NCBI GenBank assembly: GCA_900321195.1
Contig: ONVG01000014.1
Coordinates: forward strand, 1 to 18,374
DNA from: an uncultured Eubacteriales bacterium
GTDB taxonomy: Bacteria > Bacillota > Clostridia > Oscillospirales > Acutalibacteraceae
Length of the DNA: 18,374 nucleotides
Direction of reading: 5' to 3'
In this document: positions 6,126-13,802 of the stretch, one piece after another
Layout of the letters: the number at the start of each line of letters is the position of its first letter
Position numbering within the stretch: position 1 is the stretch's first letter
The notes under the pieces: generated by a model
What the model was told of the DNA's origin: nothing
What the model saw: the letters and a program-made list of their open reading frames with translations, nothing else
The model's database searches: none
Program-made: the position numbers and the translations under genes

Positions 6126-7460
6126 ATGCCTTACGAATTTGAAAATGAAAACGAGACAATTGTTCATATCAAGGTTGTCGGAGTAGGCGGCGGCGGCGGA
6201 AACGCTATCGACCGAATGGTAGAGTATGTATCAGGAGTTGAATTTATTTCTGTAAATACAGACAAGCAGGCTCTTAACCGCTCAAAAGCTAATCAGAAAG
6301 TACAGATAGGCGAAAAGATAACTCACGGTAAGGGCGCAGGCTCAAAGCCGGAGGTCGGTGAGAAGGCTGCTGAGGAAAATAAAGACGTTATCGCAGAGCT
6401 TCTTAAAGATACAGATATGGTGTTCATCACCGCAGGTATGGGCGGCGGAACAGGTACAGGCGCAGCTCCTGTAGTTGCTGAGGTCGCTAAGGAAATGGGT
6501 ATCCTTACAGTAGGTATCGTTACAACTCCGTTCCTCTTTGAAGGCAAGCGCCGTATGGAACAGGCTGAACAGGGTATTCAGAAGCTCCAGCAGCATGTTG
6601 ACTCTCTTATCGTTATACCTAACGAAAGACTTAAGCATATAAGCGAAGAAAAGATAACTCTTCAGAATGCATTCTATGCAGCTGACGACGTACTCCGTCA
6701 GGGCGTACAGAGCATTACTGACCTTATCATTCTTCCCGGTCTTGTAAACCTTGACTTCGCAGACGTTACTTCCGTTATGAGAGACGCAGGATATGCGCTC
6801 ATGGGCGTAGGTATCGCTTCAGGTAAGGACAAGGCTAAGATAGCAGCTCAGAACGCTATATCAAGCCCGCTCCTCGGAACATCTATCCAGGGCGCAAAGG
6901 GACTTATAGTAAATATCAAAGCATCTCCCGATATCGGACTTGACGAGATACAGGATGCTTCAACAATGATATCCGAGCAGGCAGATGAAGACGCTATCAT
7001 CATCTGGGGTGCTGCACTCGATGACGAGATGGAGGATACTATCAGCGTTATCGTTATAGCAACAGGCTTCCCGACAACAGATCATTTTGATCCTGTTCCC
7101 ACAATAAAGAAGGAAGAGAAAAAGCCTGTTTCTCCGTTCCAGTACAACAGCCCCATGCAGAGACAGGAAGTATCACGCTTCGGCACTGTTTCATCAAGAC
7201 CGCAGGAAAGACCTGTAAGACCGCAGCAGCCGCAGTATCAGGCTCCGCAGTATCAGGCTCCGCAGTATCAGGCTCCGCAGTATCAGCAGCCTGTTTATAA
7301 TCAGCATCCTGTACAGAGCGCTCCGCAGGCACCGGTATATCCTAACGCAAATACAAAGTCATCTGCAAATCCCTCTCCGAGAGGTTCATCACAGTCAAGA
7401 AACAGCAGTGATTCGGATGACTCATTTGTAGATATAATCTCGATATTCAATAACAAATAA
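6126..7460 (+). CDS. ftsZ: Cell division GTPase FtsZ
   Basis: FtsZ is a tubulin-like GTPase that polymerises into the Z-ring at mid-cell and recruits the divisome. The 444-residue protein has the GTP-binding glycine loop VGVGGGGGNAID (18-29), the tubulin signature GGGTGTG (106-112), the PFLFEGKRRMEQAEQG segment and the T7 catalytic loop NLDFADV. The globular core ends near residue 318 (VIVIATGF). A long Pro/Gln-rich linker with QYQAP repeats follows, then a C-terminal peptide DSFVDIISIFNNK in place of the more common DIPxFL(R/K). The start ATG has GAAGGGAG about 8 nt upstream. It is the last gene of the dcw cluster here and has its own promoter candidate. Confidence 0.98.
   Translation: MPYEFENENETIVHIKVVGVGGGGGNAIDRMVEYVSGVEFISVNTDKQALNRSKANQKVQIGEKITHGKGAGSKPEVGEKAAEENKDVIAELLKDTDMVFITAGMGGGTGTGAAPVVAEVAKEMGILTVGIVTTPFLFEGKRRMEQAEQGIQKLQQHVDSLIVIPNERLKHISEEKITLQNAFYAADDVLRQGVQSITDLIILPGLVNLDFADVTSVMRDAGYALMGVGIASGKDKAKIAAQNAISSPLLGTSIQGAKGLIVNIKASPDIGLDEIQDASTMISEQADEDAIIIWGAALDDEMEDTISVIVIATGFPTTDHFDPVPTIKKEEKKPVSPFQYNSPMQRQEVSRFGTVSSRPQERPVRPQQPQYQAPQYQAPQYQAPQYQQPVYNQHPVQSAPQAPVYPNANTKSSANPSPRGSSQSRNSSDSDDSFVDIISIFNNK
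7230..7289 (+). repeat. 15-nt tandem repeat in the ftsZ linker
   Basis: The unit CCGCAGTATCAGGCT occurs three times perfectly (7230-7244, 7245-7259, 7260-7274). A fourth copy (7275-7289) differs only in its last codon region. It encodes PQYQA repeats in the disordered FtsZ linker, where in-frame copy-number change would alter linker length without breaking the gene. Confidence 0.9.
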
Positions 7461-7465
7461 TTTTT

Positions 7466-7494
7466 GAAAGCCTGCCGTTTTTCGACAGGCTTTC
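7466..7494 (+). other. 9-bp hairpin between ftsZ and pyrB
   Basis: GAAAGCCTG (7466-7474) pairs perfectly with CAGGCTTTC (7486-7494) around an 11-nt loop that contains five T. It begins 5 nt after the ftsZ stop. No T-tract follows the stem on either strand, so a normal intrinsic terminator is not clear. It could be an incomplete terminator, an RNA-stability element or an attenuator for pyrB, for which no convincing promoter is seen. Confidence 0.55.
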
Positions 7495-7538
7495 GTAGTA
7501 TGCAGAACTGTTGCTTATTTTGTCCGGAGGTATGTAAA

Positions 7539-8612
7539 ATGAAAGCAAAACATCTTATCGATCTTGGAAACCTTACTACTGATGAGCTTATGGAGATAAT
7601 ATCTCTTGCTAATGAAATAATGAAAGCGCCGGAAAAATATTCTGAAGCATGCAGGGGAAAGATACTTGCAACTCTTTTCTATGAGCCTTCTACAAGGACT
7701 CAGATGTCATTCAAGACTGCAATGCTCAGACTTGGCGGAAGTATAATAGGCTTTGACAATCCGCAGAATTCATCCGTTTCAAAGGGCGAGAGCCTGAAGG
7801 ATACCATAACCGTAGTAGGCGGCTATGCCGATATAATAGCAATACGTCACCAGCTTGAAGGAACTGCAAGGGCAGCATCGCTGTATTCGGCAGCACCTGT
7901 TATAAATGCAGGCGACGGCGGACACCTTCACCCGACACAGACCCTTACAGACGTTGTAACGCTTTATAACGAAAAGGGAACGCTTGACAATATGTGCATA
8001 GGCTTGTGCGGAGACCTTAAAAACGGCAGGACAGTGCATTCACTCATAAAAACCATGTCTCACTTCAAGGCCAACAGCTTTGTACTTATCTCTACTCCGG
8101 AGCTTACGGTTCCGCAGTACATAAAGGACCTGATGAACGTATCGGGATGCAGATATACAGAGGTATCAAGTCTTGCGGAGGCTATACCCATGCTTGATGT
8201 TCTGTATATGACAAGGATACAGCGCGAAAGATTCAGGAGCATGGAGGAATACGAGAAGCAGAAGGGCGTATTCGTTCTTGACAGGGAAAAGCTCACTCTT
8301 GCAAAGCGTGATATGAAGATACTCCATCCGCTTCCGAGAGTTGATGAAATAGCAGAGGACGTCGATTATGATGACAGAGCAAAATATTTCCATCAGACTG
8401 TATGCGGCATGTATGCAAGAATGGCGCTCATAATGAAAATGCTCGAAAAGCCTGACAGAACGCCTATGGCGAGAAAATACGATACTCATAATGTAAAGTG
8501 TTCAAATCCGAACTGCATAACCTCCACAGAGCATTATCTTCCCAAGCTGTTCAAGCCTTTGGGCGGCGATATGCTTCTCTGTAAATACTGCGAGGGCAGA
8601 ACACTGATATAA
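7539..8612 (+). CDS. pyrB: Aspartate carbamoyltransferase catalytic chain with fused PyrI-type zinc module
   Basis: PyrB condenses carbamoyl phosphate and aspartate to N-carbamoylaspartate, the first committed step of pyrimidine synthesis. The start is ATG 7539, 8 nt after GGAGG (7526-7530); an in-frame reading from 7464 has no ribosome site and runs through the hairpin. In the 357-residue product, residues 1 to about 305 are the catalytic chain: FYEPSTRTQMSF (carbamoyl-phosphate loop), HLHPTQTLTDV, MTRIQRERF and HPLPRVDEI. The extra 52 residues carry CSNPNC (Cys321, Cys326) and CKYC (Cys348, Cys351), with ITSTEHYLPKLFK after the first pair. This is the zinc-binding domain of the regulatory chain PyrI without its nucleotide-binding allosteric domain. 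In E. coli that domain joins catalytic to regulatory chains. It could here stabilise catalytic trimers or bind a separate partner. Confidence 0.95.
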   Translation: MKAKHLIDLGNLTTDELMEIISLANEIMKAPEKYSEACRGKILATLFYEPSTRTQMSFKTAMLRLGGSIIGFDNPQNSSVSKGESLKDTITVVGGYADIIAIRHQLEGTARAASLYSAAPVINAGDGGHLHPTQTLTDVVTLYNEKGTLDNMCIGLCGDLKNGRTVHSLIKTMSHFKANSFVLISTPELTVPQYIKDLMNVSGCRYTEVSSLAEAIPMLDVLYMTRIQRERFRSMEEYEKQKGVFVLDREKLTLAKRDMKILHPLPRVDEIAEDVDYDDRAKYFHQTVCGMYARMALIMKMLEKPDRTPMARKYDTHNVKCSNPNCITSTEHYLPKLFKPLGGDMLLCKYCEGRTLI

Positions 8613-8667
8613 TAGCTCAAAAAGCTATGTTCGCTTCTGTAAGAAATTCTGACACCAAGCTACAATG

Positions 8668-8710
8668 GCGGCTGTTTTGCGGCAGATAAATGCCGTAACA
8701 GCCGCTTTTT
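8668..8710 (+). terminator. Intrinsic terminator after pyrB
   Basis: GCGGCTGTT (8668-8676) pairs with AACAGCCGC (8697-8705). An inner CGGCA (8680-8684)/TGCCG (8691-8695) stem extends it, and TTTTT (8706-8710) follows directly. This is a textbook rho-independent terminator, 56 nt after the pyrB stop. Confidence 0.92.
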
Positions 8711-8746
8711 GCATATTAAAGTTAAAATGTTGTAATTATATAGCTG

Positions 8747-8775
8747 TTGTATTTATTGAGCAGCTTTGTTATAAT
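8747..8775 (+). promoter_or_regulatory. Promoter of the transglutaminase-like lipoprotein gene
   Basis: TTGTAT (8747-8752), a 17-nt spacer and a perfect TATAAT (8770-8775) lie just after the pyrB terminator. The leader to ATG 8885 would be about 100 nt. It ends with a small GTCGG...CCGAC hairpin right before the AGGAGG ribosome site. Confidence 0.7.
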
Positions 8776-8884
8776 TATTCTGACAGTTTACAAACAAACG
8801 GCAGGCGCATGCTTTCTTATGGCTGATAAAAACAAAGCTGTAAAGAGAGTCGGGATGCTCCGCCGACAGAAAAGGAGGAAATGT

Positions 8885-10108
8885 ATGGCTATAAAAAGAG
8901 CCGTTAAAATGGCAGCGGCTTTTGTCGCTTTATCACTGCTGATATCAGGCTGTTCCATCGAATTTATAGAAAAAAGCTTTGATGACAACAATAAAAAATA
9001 TAGCAGCGTAAGCAGGTCTGAAACGAGCCGCAAAACATCAAAAAGTATTTCTGAAAAAAGCTATGTTGTTACGGATACAAAGGAAAGACAAGAGTATTCC
9101 ATGAAGAAAAATCTGAATGAATTGCAGACGGAAATATATAACAGGATAGTATATGATATAGAGGATTATGCACTTTACTTCACGTTTGAAAATATCGAGC
9201 AGGAGGACTTTAAAAACGCTTATTATGCAGTTCTTGAAGATCACCCCGAATTTTTCTGGATAGGAAAGAACTTCCGTTATCATATGAAAACGGTGGGAGA
9301 TTATACTGTTGTGAATGTTGACCCGGATCTTATGAGTGAGGATGTCAATGTCATAAAGGGCTATAAGGAAAAGTTTGAGCGTGTGGCAAATAATATAATA
9401 ACAGAGGCAAAGAAAAAGGAAAACACCTATGAAAAGGTGCTGTATGTACATGACTATATCGTAGACCACACAGACTATGACTCCGAAACGCTTGACCTGA
9501 TAAAAAATGATGAAAATGAAGGCTTGCTCAATGCCTCGACTGCATACGGCTGTCTTGTAAAGGGAAAGGCTATATGCTCCGGATATTCTGCGGCTTTTCA
9601 GTACCTTATGGAAATGCTCGATATAGACTGCTACAGGGTAAGCGGTACAAGAGTTTCGGAAAGCGGACCTCACCAGTGGAATTTCCTTCTTCTTGACGGC
9701 GAATATTATTATATCGACTGTACATGGGATGACCCCATTACAAGTGACGGTCAGAAAAGAAAAACTTATGAATACTTTCTTATATCTGACGGCGATATTT
9801 TCCTTACTCATAAGCTTGATGGTGAGAGAGAGGTCCCTCAGTGCGCAGGCAGGAGATATAACTATTATGTCTATAACGACCTGTTCTTTGATGAGTATGA
9901 TTTCCGCTATATCGAAGAAGTCGCTTTAAGAGATCCGTTGAGCAATATTATAACTGTTAAATTCAGGAGCAGTGAATATCTGCGAGAAGCAGTTGAGGAT
10001 CTTATGACAAATCAGATGATATTCACTATCCCGCATATAAAAGGAAATGTAAGCTACAGTGAAAGCGCTTCGGAATGCATACTGACGATAAGGATAAATA
10101 ATTCATAA
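8885..10108 (+). CDS. Transglutaminase-like domain lipoprotein
   Basis: This is a 407-residue predicted surface lipoprotein. The start is ATG 8885, 6 nt after AGGAGG (8873-8878); it gives a signal peptide with lipobox LISGC (lipidated Cys23), followed by a Ser/Lys-rich spacer to about residue 75. Residues 75-180 are a helical region with the motif HPEFFWIGKNFRYH (120-133). A transglutaminase/protease-like fold follows, with Cys231 in GKAICSGYSAAFQ, His263 in GPHQWNFLLLDGEYYYIDC and Asp278, the order of a Cys-His-Asp triad. About 110 residues of unassigned C-terminal sequence remain. Such proteins may cut or crosslink peptides or cell-wall proteins; the substrate is unknown. A paralogue with the same architecture is at 13803-15173. 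It has its own promoter, and no terminator is seen before uvrC. Confidence 0.85.
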   Translation: MAIKRAVKMAAAFVALSLLISGCSIEFIEKSFDDNNKKYSSVSRSETSRKTSKSISEKSYVVTDTKERQEYSMKKNLNELQTEIYNRIVYDIEDYALYFTFENIEQEDFKNAYYAVLEDHPEFFWIGKNFRYHMKTVGDYTVVNVDPDLMSEDVNVIKGYKEKFERVANNIITEAKKKENTYEKVLYVHDYIVDHTDYDSETLDLIKNDENEGLLNASTAYGCLVKGKAICSGYSAAFQYLMEMLDIDCYRVSGTRVSESGPHQWNFLLLDGEYYYIDCTWDDPITSDGQKRKTYEYFLISDGDIFLTHKLDGEREVPQCAGRRYNYYVYNDLFFDEYDFRYIEEVALRDPLSNIITVKFRSSEYLREAVEDLMTNQMIFTIPHIKGNVSYSESASECILTIRINNS

Positions 10109-10181
10109 TTAAAAATATCCGTCATTTTTGCTTTCGGGACAGAAAACTTTGAGCTTTGAGTATCATATCAGGAGGCAGGAT

Positions 10182-12053
10182 TTGAATATAAAGGAACTCA
10201 GAGAAAAGGCTATGAAGCTTCCGCTTAGTCCGGGAGTTTATATCATGAAAAATAAAAATGAAGAGATAATCTATATAGGCAAGGCTAAGGCGCTGAAAAA
10301 CCGTGTCAGCCAGTATTTCGGCTCGGATAAAAATCACCCTGAAAAGGTGCGTCAGATGGTCGCAAATGTTGACCATTTTGATTATATACTTTGCGGGAGC
10401 GAGTTTGAGGCATTGGTGCTTGAATGCAGTCTTATAAAACAGCACAAGCCAAAGTACAATATACTTCTGAAAGATGACAAGGGATACAGCTATATACGGG
10501 TATCGGATGACGAATGGAAAAGGCTGAGCTTTGTTATGCAGAAAGCTGATGACGGCGCGGAATATATCGGCCCGTATATGAGCTCATGGTTTACAAAGAA
10601 TGCCGTTGAGGAAGCGCAGAAGATATTCGGACTTCCTTCATGCAGCAAGGTCTTTCCGAGAGATATCAAAAAGGGCAGACCATGCCTTAATTATTATATA
10701 AAGCAATGCTCCGCGCCGTGCAGCGGCAGGATATCTGTTGATGAATATAATGAGAATGTAGCTGCTGCGGTGGAATTTCTCAAAAAGGGCGGCAGCGATT
10801 CTCTGAAGCTTATGACGGAGAGAATGAATATAGCTGCGGAAAACCTTGACTTTGAGCTTGCTGCAAAGCTCAGGGACAGGATAAAGGCTGTCAAACGTAT
10901 AACCGAAAAGCAAAAGGTCGTTGAAGTCAGCGTTAAGGAGCAGGACGCTGTATCAATGATGTCAGAAGGAGAGGATATATGCTTTGCTGTAATACGCTTT
11001 TCCGACGGCAGACTTTACGACAAGGAGGATTTTCTGATAAGATCGGTGGGCAGGGATATAAACGCTGCGTCTGCAAGGGCGGATTTTTTAAAGCAGTATT
11101 ATTCAATGAGGGATAACATACCGCCTGTGATAACTCTTGATTCACCGCCTGAGGATGAGGTGCTTCTTCTTGACTGGCTGAGTGAAAAGAGAGGAAAAAA
11201 GGTGTATTTTGAATATCCGCAAAAGGGCGAAAAGCAGCATATACTTGAAATGTGCAGACAAAATGCGGCGGAAAGGCTTGCTCAGAGTCACGGACATCTG
11301 GGACATGAGCTTTCTGCGCTTGATGAGCTTGCAGGACTGTTAGGACTTTCAAAGCAGCCCGAATTTATAGAATCTTATGATATATCAAATCTCATGGGTA
11401 CGGAAAATGTTGCCGGTATGGTCGTATTCAGGAACGGCAGACCGTACAAGGACTCTTACAGGCGTTTCCGCATAAAAGGCTTTGAAGGACAGGATGATTA
11501 TGCGTCCATGAATGAAGTCCTGACGAGAAGATTTGAGGAATATTTCAAAAACAAGGACAGCGGAGAAGGCTTCGGCAGACTTCCCGACCTGATACTTCTT
11601 GACGGCGGTAAAGGTCAGGTGTCGGCGGTAAGACCCGTTCTTGAAAAATTCGGGCTTGATATACCGCTTTTCGGCATGGTCAAGGATAATAAGCACAAAA
11701 CAAGGGCTGTGACGGATGAGGGCAGAGAGATATCCATAACTTCAAAGCGTCAGGCGTTTACGCTGATATCCGACATACAGGAGGAAGTACACCGTTTTGC
11801 TATAGGCTATCACAGAACGGCAAGAAAAAAGAAAAATATTTCATCATCGCTCACACAGATAGAAGGCATAGGTGAAGAACGCGCAAAAGCGCTGCTTTCA
11901 TATTTTAAGACTATCAGGAGGATAAAGCAGGCAGATGTTGAGGAGCTTCTGCATGTAAAGGGAATGAACCGTCCGGCAGCAGAGGCAGTCTATGAATATT
12001 ATCATTATTCTGACGGACGTGAGATAGACAGAAAAAATGATGACGAAAATTAA
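10182..12053 (+). CDS. uvrC: UvrABC excinuclease subunit C
   Basis: UvrC makes the 3' and 5' incisions around a DNA lesion in nucleotide-excision repair after UvrB binding. The start is TTG 10182, 6 nt after AGGAGG (10170-10175); an in-frame TTG at 10128 lacks a ribosome site. In the 623-residue product the order is: GIY-YIG nuclease (GVY 18-20, YIG 31-33, Arg41), the Cys-rich segment GRPCLNYYIKQCSAPCSG, a UVR/UvrB-binding helix pair (LDFELAAKLRDRIKAVKRI), an RNase H-like domain with the Asp-Asp-His set (SYDISNLMGT, LLDGGKGQ, VHRFAIGYHR), and a C-terminal helix-hairpin-helix pair (IEGIGEERAKALL, VKGMNRPAAEAV). Length and all key residues are normal. It follows the lipoprotein gene by 73 nt and may be cotranscribed with it. 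Confidence 0.97.
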   Translation: MNIKELREKAMKLPLSPGVYIMKNKNEEIIYIGKAKALKNRVSQYFGSDKNHPEKVRQMVANVDHFDYILCGSEFEALVLECSLIKQHKPKYNILLKDDKGYSYIRVSDDEWKRLSFVMQKADDGAEYIGPYMSSWFTKNAVEEAQKIFGLPSCSKVFPRDIKKGRPCLNYYIKQCSAPCSGRISVDEYNENVAAAVEFLKKGGSDSLKLMTERMNIAAENLDFELAAKLRDRIKAVKRITEKQKVVEVSVKEQDAVSMMSEGEDICFAVIRFSDGRLYDKEDFLIRSVGRDINAASARADFLKQYYSMRDNIPPVITLDSPPEDEVLLLDWLSEKRGKKVYFEYPQKGEKQHILEMCRQNAAERLAQSHGHLGHELSALDELAGLLGLSKQPEFIESYDISNLMGTENVAGMVVFRNGRPYKDSYRRFRIKGFEGQDDYASMNEVLTRRFEEYFKNKDSGEGFGRLPDLILLDGGKGQVSAVRPVLEKFGLDIPLFGMVKDNKHKTRAVTDEGREISITSKRQAFTLISDIQEEVHRFAIGYHRTARKKKNISSSLTQIEGIGEERAKALLSYFKTIRRIKQADVEELLHVKGMNRPAAEAVYEYYHYSDGREIDRKNDDEN

Positions 12054-12087
12054 TTCATCATATCGTTAATGATATGCAAAAAGTCTA

Positions 12088-12116
12088 TTGACATTCCGGC
12101 GAATTTATCTGATAAT
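12088..12116 (+). promoter_or_regulatory. Strong sigma-A promoter for rsmD-coaD operon
   Basis: A perfect TTGACA (12088-12093), a 17-nt spacer and GATAAT (12111-12116) form the best consensus promoter in the window. A start near 12123 gives a leader of about 108 nt that includes the tandem repeat at 12143-12166 and a CTCCG/CGGAG hairpin (12167-12191). Confidence 0.8.
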
Positions 12117-12142
12117 ATCTATTGAGTAACTTTTAAATTAAT

Positions 12143-12166
12143 ATAATTGAAATTATAATTGAAATT
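12143..12166 (+). repeat. Perfect 12-nt tandem duplication in the rsmD leader
   Basis: ATAATTGAAATT occurs twice back to back (12143-12154 and 12155-12166). A CTCCG (12167-12171) to CGGAG (12187-12191) inverted repeat follows directly. Both lie downstream of the promoter and upstream of the rsmD start, so they are in the mRNA leader. Confidence 0.85.
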
Positions 12167-12230
12167 CTCCGTCAGCTTTTTCTTAGCGGAGAGAAGGCTT
12201 TTGGATATTTCGGATAAGGATAGTGAGTGT

Positions 12231-12782
12231 ATGAGAGTCATAACCGGTATATCAAGGGGAAGAAAGCTCGTCACGCCGCCAGGTGATGATGTGCGTCCGA
12301 CAACAGATTCGGTTAAGGAGTCTGTATTCAGCATAATACAGTTTTCTGTTGAGGGAAGAACGTTTCTTGATGCATTTGCAGGCTCCGGTCAGATGGGCAT
12401 AGAAGCGCTTAGCAGAGGAGCTGCAAAAGCGGTTTTTCTTGATAACGGCAGACAGTCGCTTGCGGCAGTAAGAAAAAATCTTGACGCAACGGGACTTTCG
12501 GATAAGGCTGTAGTCGTGAATACCGATACTGTGGAATATCTCAGGAAAACAACGCAGCGTTTCGATATCGCCTTCCTTGACCCGCCGTATAAAACAGGTG
12601 TGATTCAGAGAGCGCTTGAATATATACCTTCGGTGATGAACAAGGGCGGCATAATAATATGCGAGCATCCTGCCGATGAAGAACTGTCCGAGGATATCGG
12701 AGAATTTCGTTTGAAAAAAAGCTATAAATACGGAAAGATAAAAATATCCGTATATTCACATAAGGAAGTGCAAGGAATATGA
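12231..12782 (+). CDS. rsmD: 16S rRNA m2G966 methyltransferase RsmD
   Basis: RsmD is a SAM-dependent enzyme that methylates N2 of G966 of 16S rRNA (E. coli numbering) during 30S assembly. The 183-residue protein has the family N-terminus MRVITGISRGRKL, then VRPTTDSVKESVFSII, the SAM-binding motif DAFAGSGQMGIEALSRGA and the catalytic motif LDPPYKTG. The start ATG 12231 is chosen by the conserved N-terminus; AAGGA (12216-12220) is 10 nt upstream. Reading from TTG 12159 would add 24 unconserved residues. Its stop overlaps the coaD start (ATGA), giving translational coupling. The rsmD-coaD pair is a common arrangement in bacteria. Confidence 0.96.
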   Translation: MRVITGISRGRKLVTPPGDDVRPTTDSVKESVFSIIQFSVEGRTFLDAFAGSGQMGIEALSRGAAKAVFLDNGRQSLAAVRKNLDATGLSDKAVVVNTDTVEYLRKTTQRFDIAFLDPPYKTGVIQRALEYIPSVMNKGGIIICEHPADEELSEDIGEFRLKKSYKYGKIKISVYSHKEVQGI

Positions 12783-13270
12783 GAACTGCAATATGTCCCG
12801 GAAGCTTTGACCCTGTAACGCTTGGTCATATAGATATAATCAAACGCGCGTCAAAGCTTTTTGACCGTGTTATAGTGGCTGTGCTTGTAAATGTCGAGAA
12901 GCAGCCCTGGTTCACGATAGATGAGAGGATGGATCTTCTCAGAAAGGCTACAAAGGGGATAGACAATATCGAGATAGCAGGCTTTGACGGTCTGCTGGTT
13001 GAATTTGCCGCACAGAATAATGCATCGGCAATAGTCAAGGGACTGCGCGCAGTTTCCGACTTTGAATATGAATTTCAGATGGCGCTTACCAACAGAAAGC
13101 TTGCGCCGGATGTTGAAACTATGTTTCTTACAACGAGTACGGAACATATGTATCTTAGTTCAAGCATAGTAAAGCAGGTGGGACTGTGGGGAGGAGATAT
13201 ATCTCCGTTCGTTCCCGACTGCGTACATGATGAAATACTTATGAGAATAAGACAAAGGAGCAGACACTGA
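12779..13270 (+). CDS. coaD: Phosphopantetheine adenylyltransferase CoaD
   Basis: CoaD transfers AMP from ATP to 4'-phosphopantetheine, forming dephospho-CoA in the penultimate step of CoA synthesis. The 163-residue protein has the nucleotidyltransferase motif GSFDPVTLGH (8-17), with the T/HxGH catalytic His, KGLRAVSDFEYE for substrate binding, and TSTEHMYLSSSIVK near the C-terminus. The start overlaps the rsmD stop by 4 nt, and the stop overlaps the next start by 1 nt. Length is typical. Confidence 0.97.
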   Translation: MRTAICPGSFDPVTLGHIDIIKRASKLFDRVIVAVLVNVEKQPWFTIDERMDLLRKATKGIDNIEIAGFDGLLVEFAAQNNASAIVKGLRAVSDFEYEFQMALTNRKLAPDVETMFLTTSTEHMYLSSSIVKQVGLWGGDISPFVPDCVHDEILMRIRQRSRH

Positions 13271-13776
13271 TGAAAATTGAATTGATATTGGATGATATAC
13301 AGGAGCTTGTCGAGAGGGCAAAAACAGTACCGCTCAGCGGCAAGAAGGTCATAGAGAGCGAAAGGCTTCTTGAACTTATAGACGAGCTTCGCACAAACAT
13401 GCCTAAAGAGGTTCAGCAGGCAAAGAACATAGCAGCCGAAAGCAATAATATAATCGAGAGCGCAAAGCAGGAGGCTGAACGCATAGTACAGCAGGCTGAA
13501 GAAAGAGCCAAAATGATGATAGAGCAGAATGAGATAACAAGACAGGCTCAGCAGAGAGCAGGAGAGATAATCGGCAAGGCAAACGGTGAAGCGTCAAAGA
13601 TAAGACAGGCAGCCGACAACTATATCGAATCCATAATGAAAAAGGCGGACGACCAGCTTTCGGAAAATCTTGCAGAGCTTAAAAAGACAAGGCAGCAGCT
13701 AAAAAACTACAGAAAGAGAAGCAGCGGACAGAGTACCGCTGATGAAGATGATAACGCAGAGCAGATTCAGGAATAA
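13270..13776 (+). CDS. Small coiled-coil protein of unknown function downstream of coaD
   Basis: This 168-residue, soluble, highly charged protein could not be assigned to a named gene. The N-terminus MKIELILDDIQELVERAK is followed by a PLSGKKVIESERLLELIDELR segment. Residues about 45-150 form one long helix rich in Gln, Glu, Ala and Lys with heptad character (AKQEAERIVQQAEERAKMM), and the acidic tail is disordered. It resembles stalk-like or DivIVA-like coiled coils that databases often label loosely as ATPase; there is no P-loop. The start ATG overlaps the coaD stop (TGATG), so translation is coupled. Position between coaD and a surface transglutaminase does not fix its role. Confidence 0.75.
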   Translation: MKIELILDDIQELVERAKTVPLSGKKVIESERLLELIDELRTNMPKEVQQAKNIAAESNNIIESAKQEAERIVQQAEERAKMMIEQNEITRQAQQRAGEIIGKANGEASKIRQAADNYIESIMKKADDQLSENLAELKKTRQQLKNYRKRSSGQSTADEDDNAEQIQE

Positions 13777-13802
13777 CATAACATTATTCACGGTGGTATC
13801 AT

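Noticed and set aside
7532..7537. ATG-TAA minimal ORF just before the pyrB start
   Set aside because: Only 1 nt separates it from GGAGG, too close for initiation; ATG 7539 has the correct spacing.
8747..8884. In-frame N-terminal extension of the lipoprotein gene from TTG 8747
   Set aside because: TTG 8747 is part of the -35 box of the promoter and has no ribosome site; ATG 8885 has AGGAGG and gives a proper lipoprotein signal peptide.
9038..9811. A 257-codon open frame on the minus strand opposite the lipoprotein gene
   Set aside because: Same reason: a mirror frame of a well-supported gene, with no recognisable domain.
12059..12076. CATATC...GATATG inverted repeat after uvrC as a terminator
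   Set aside because: The stem is short and A/T-rich and no T-run follows; a terminator cannot be supported.
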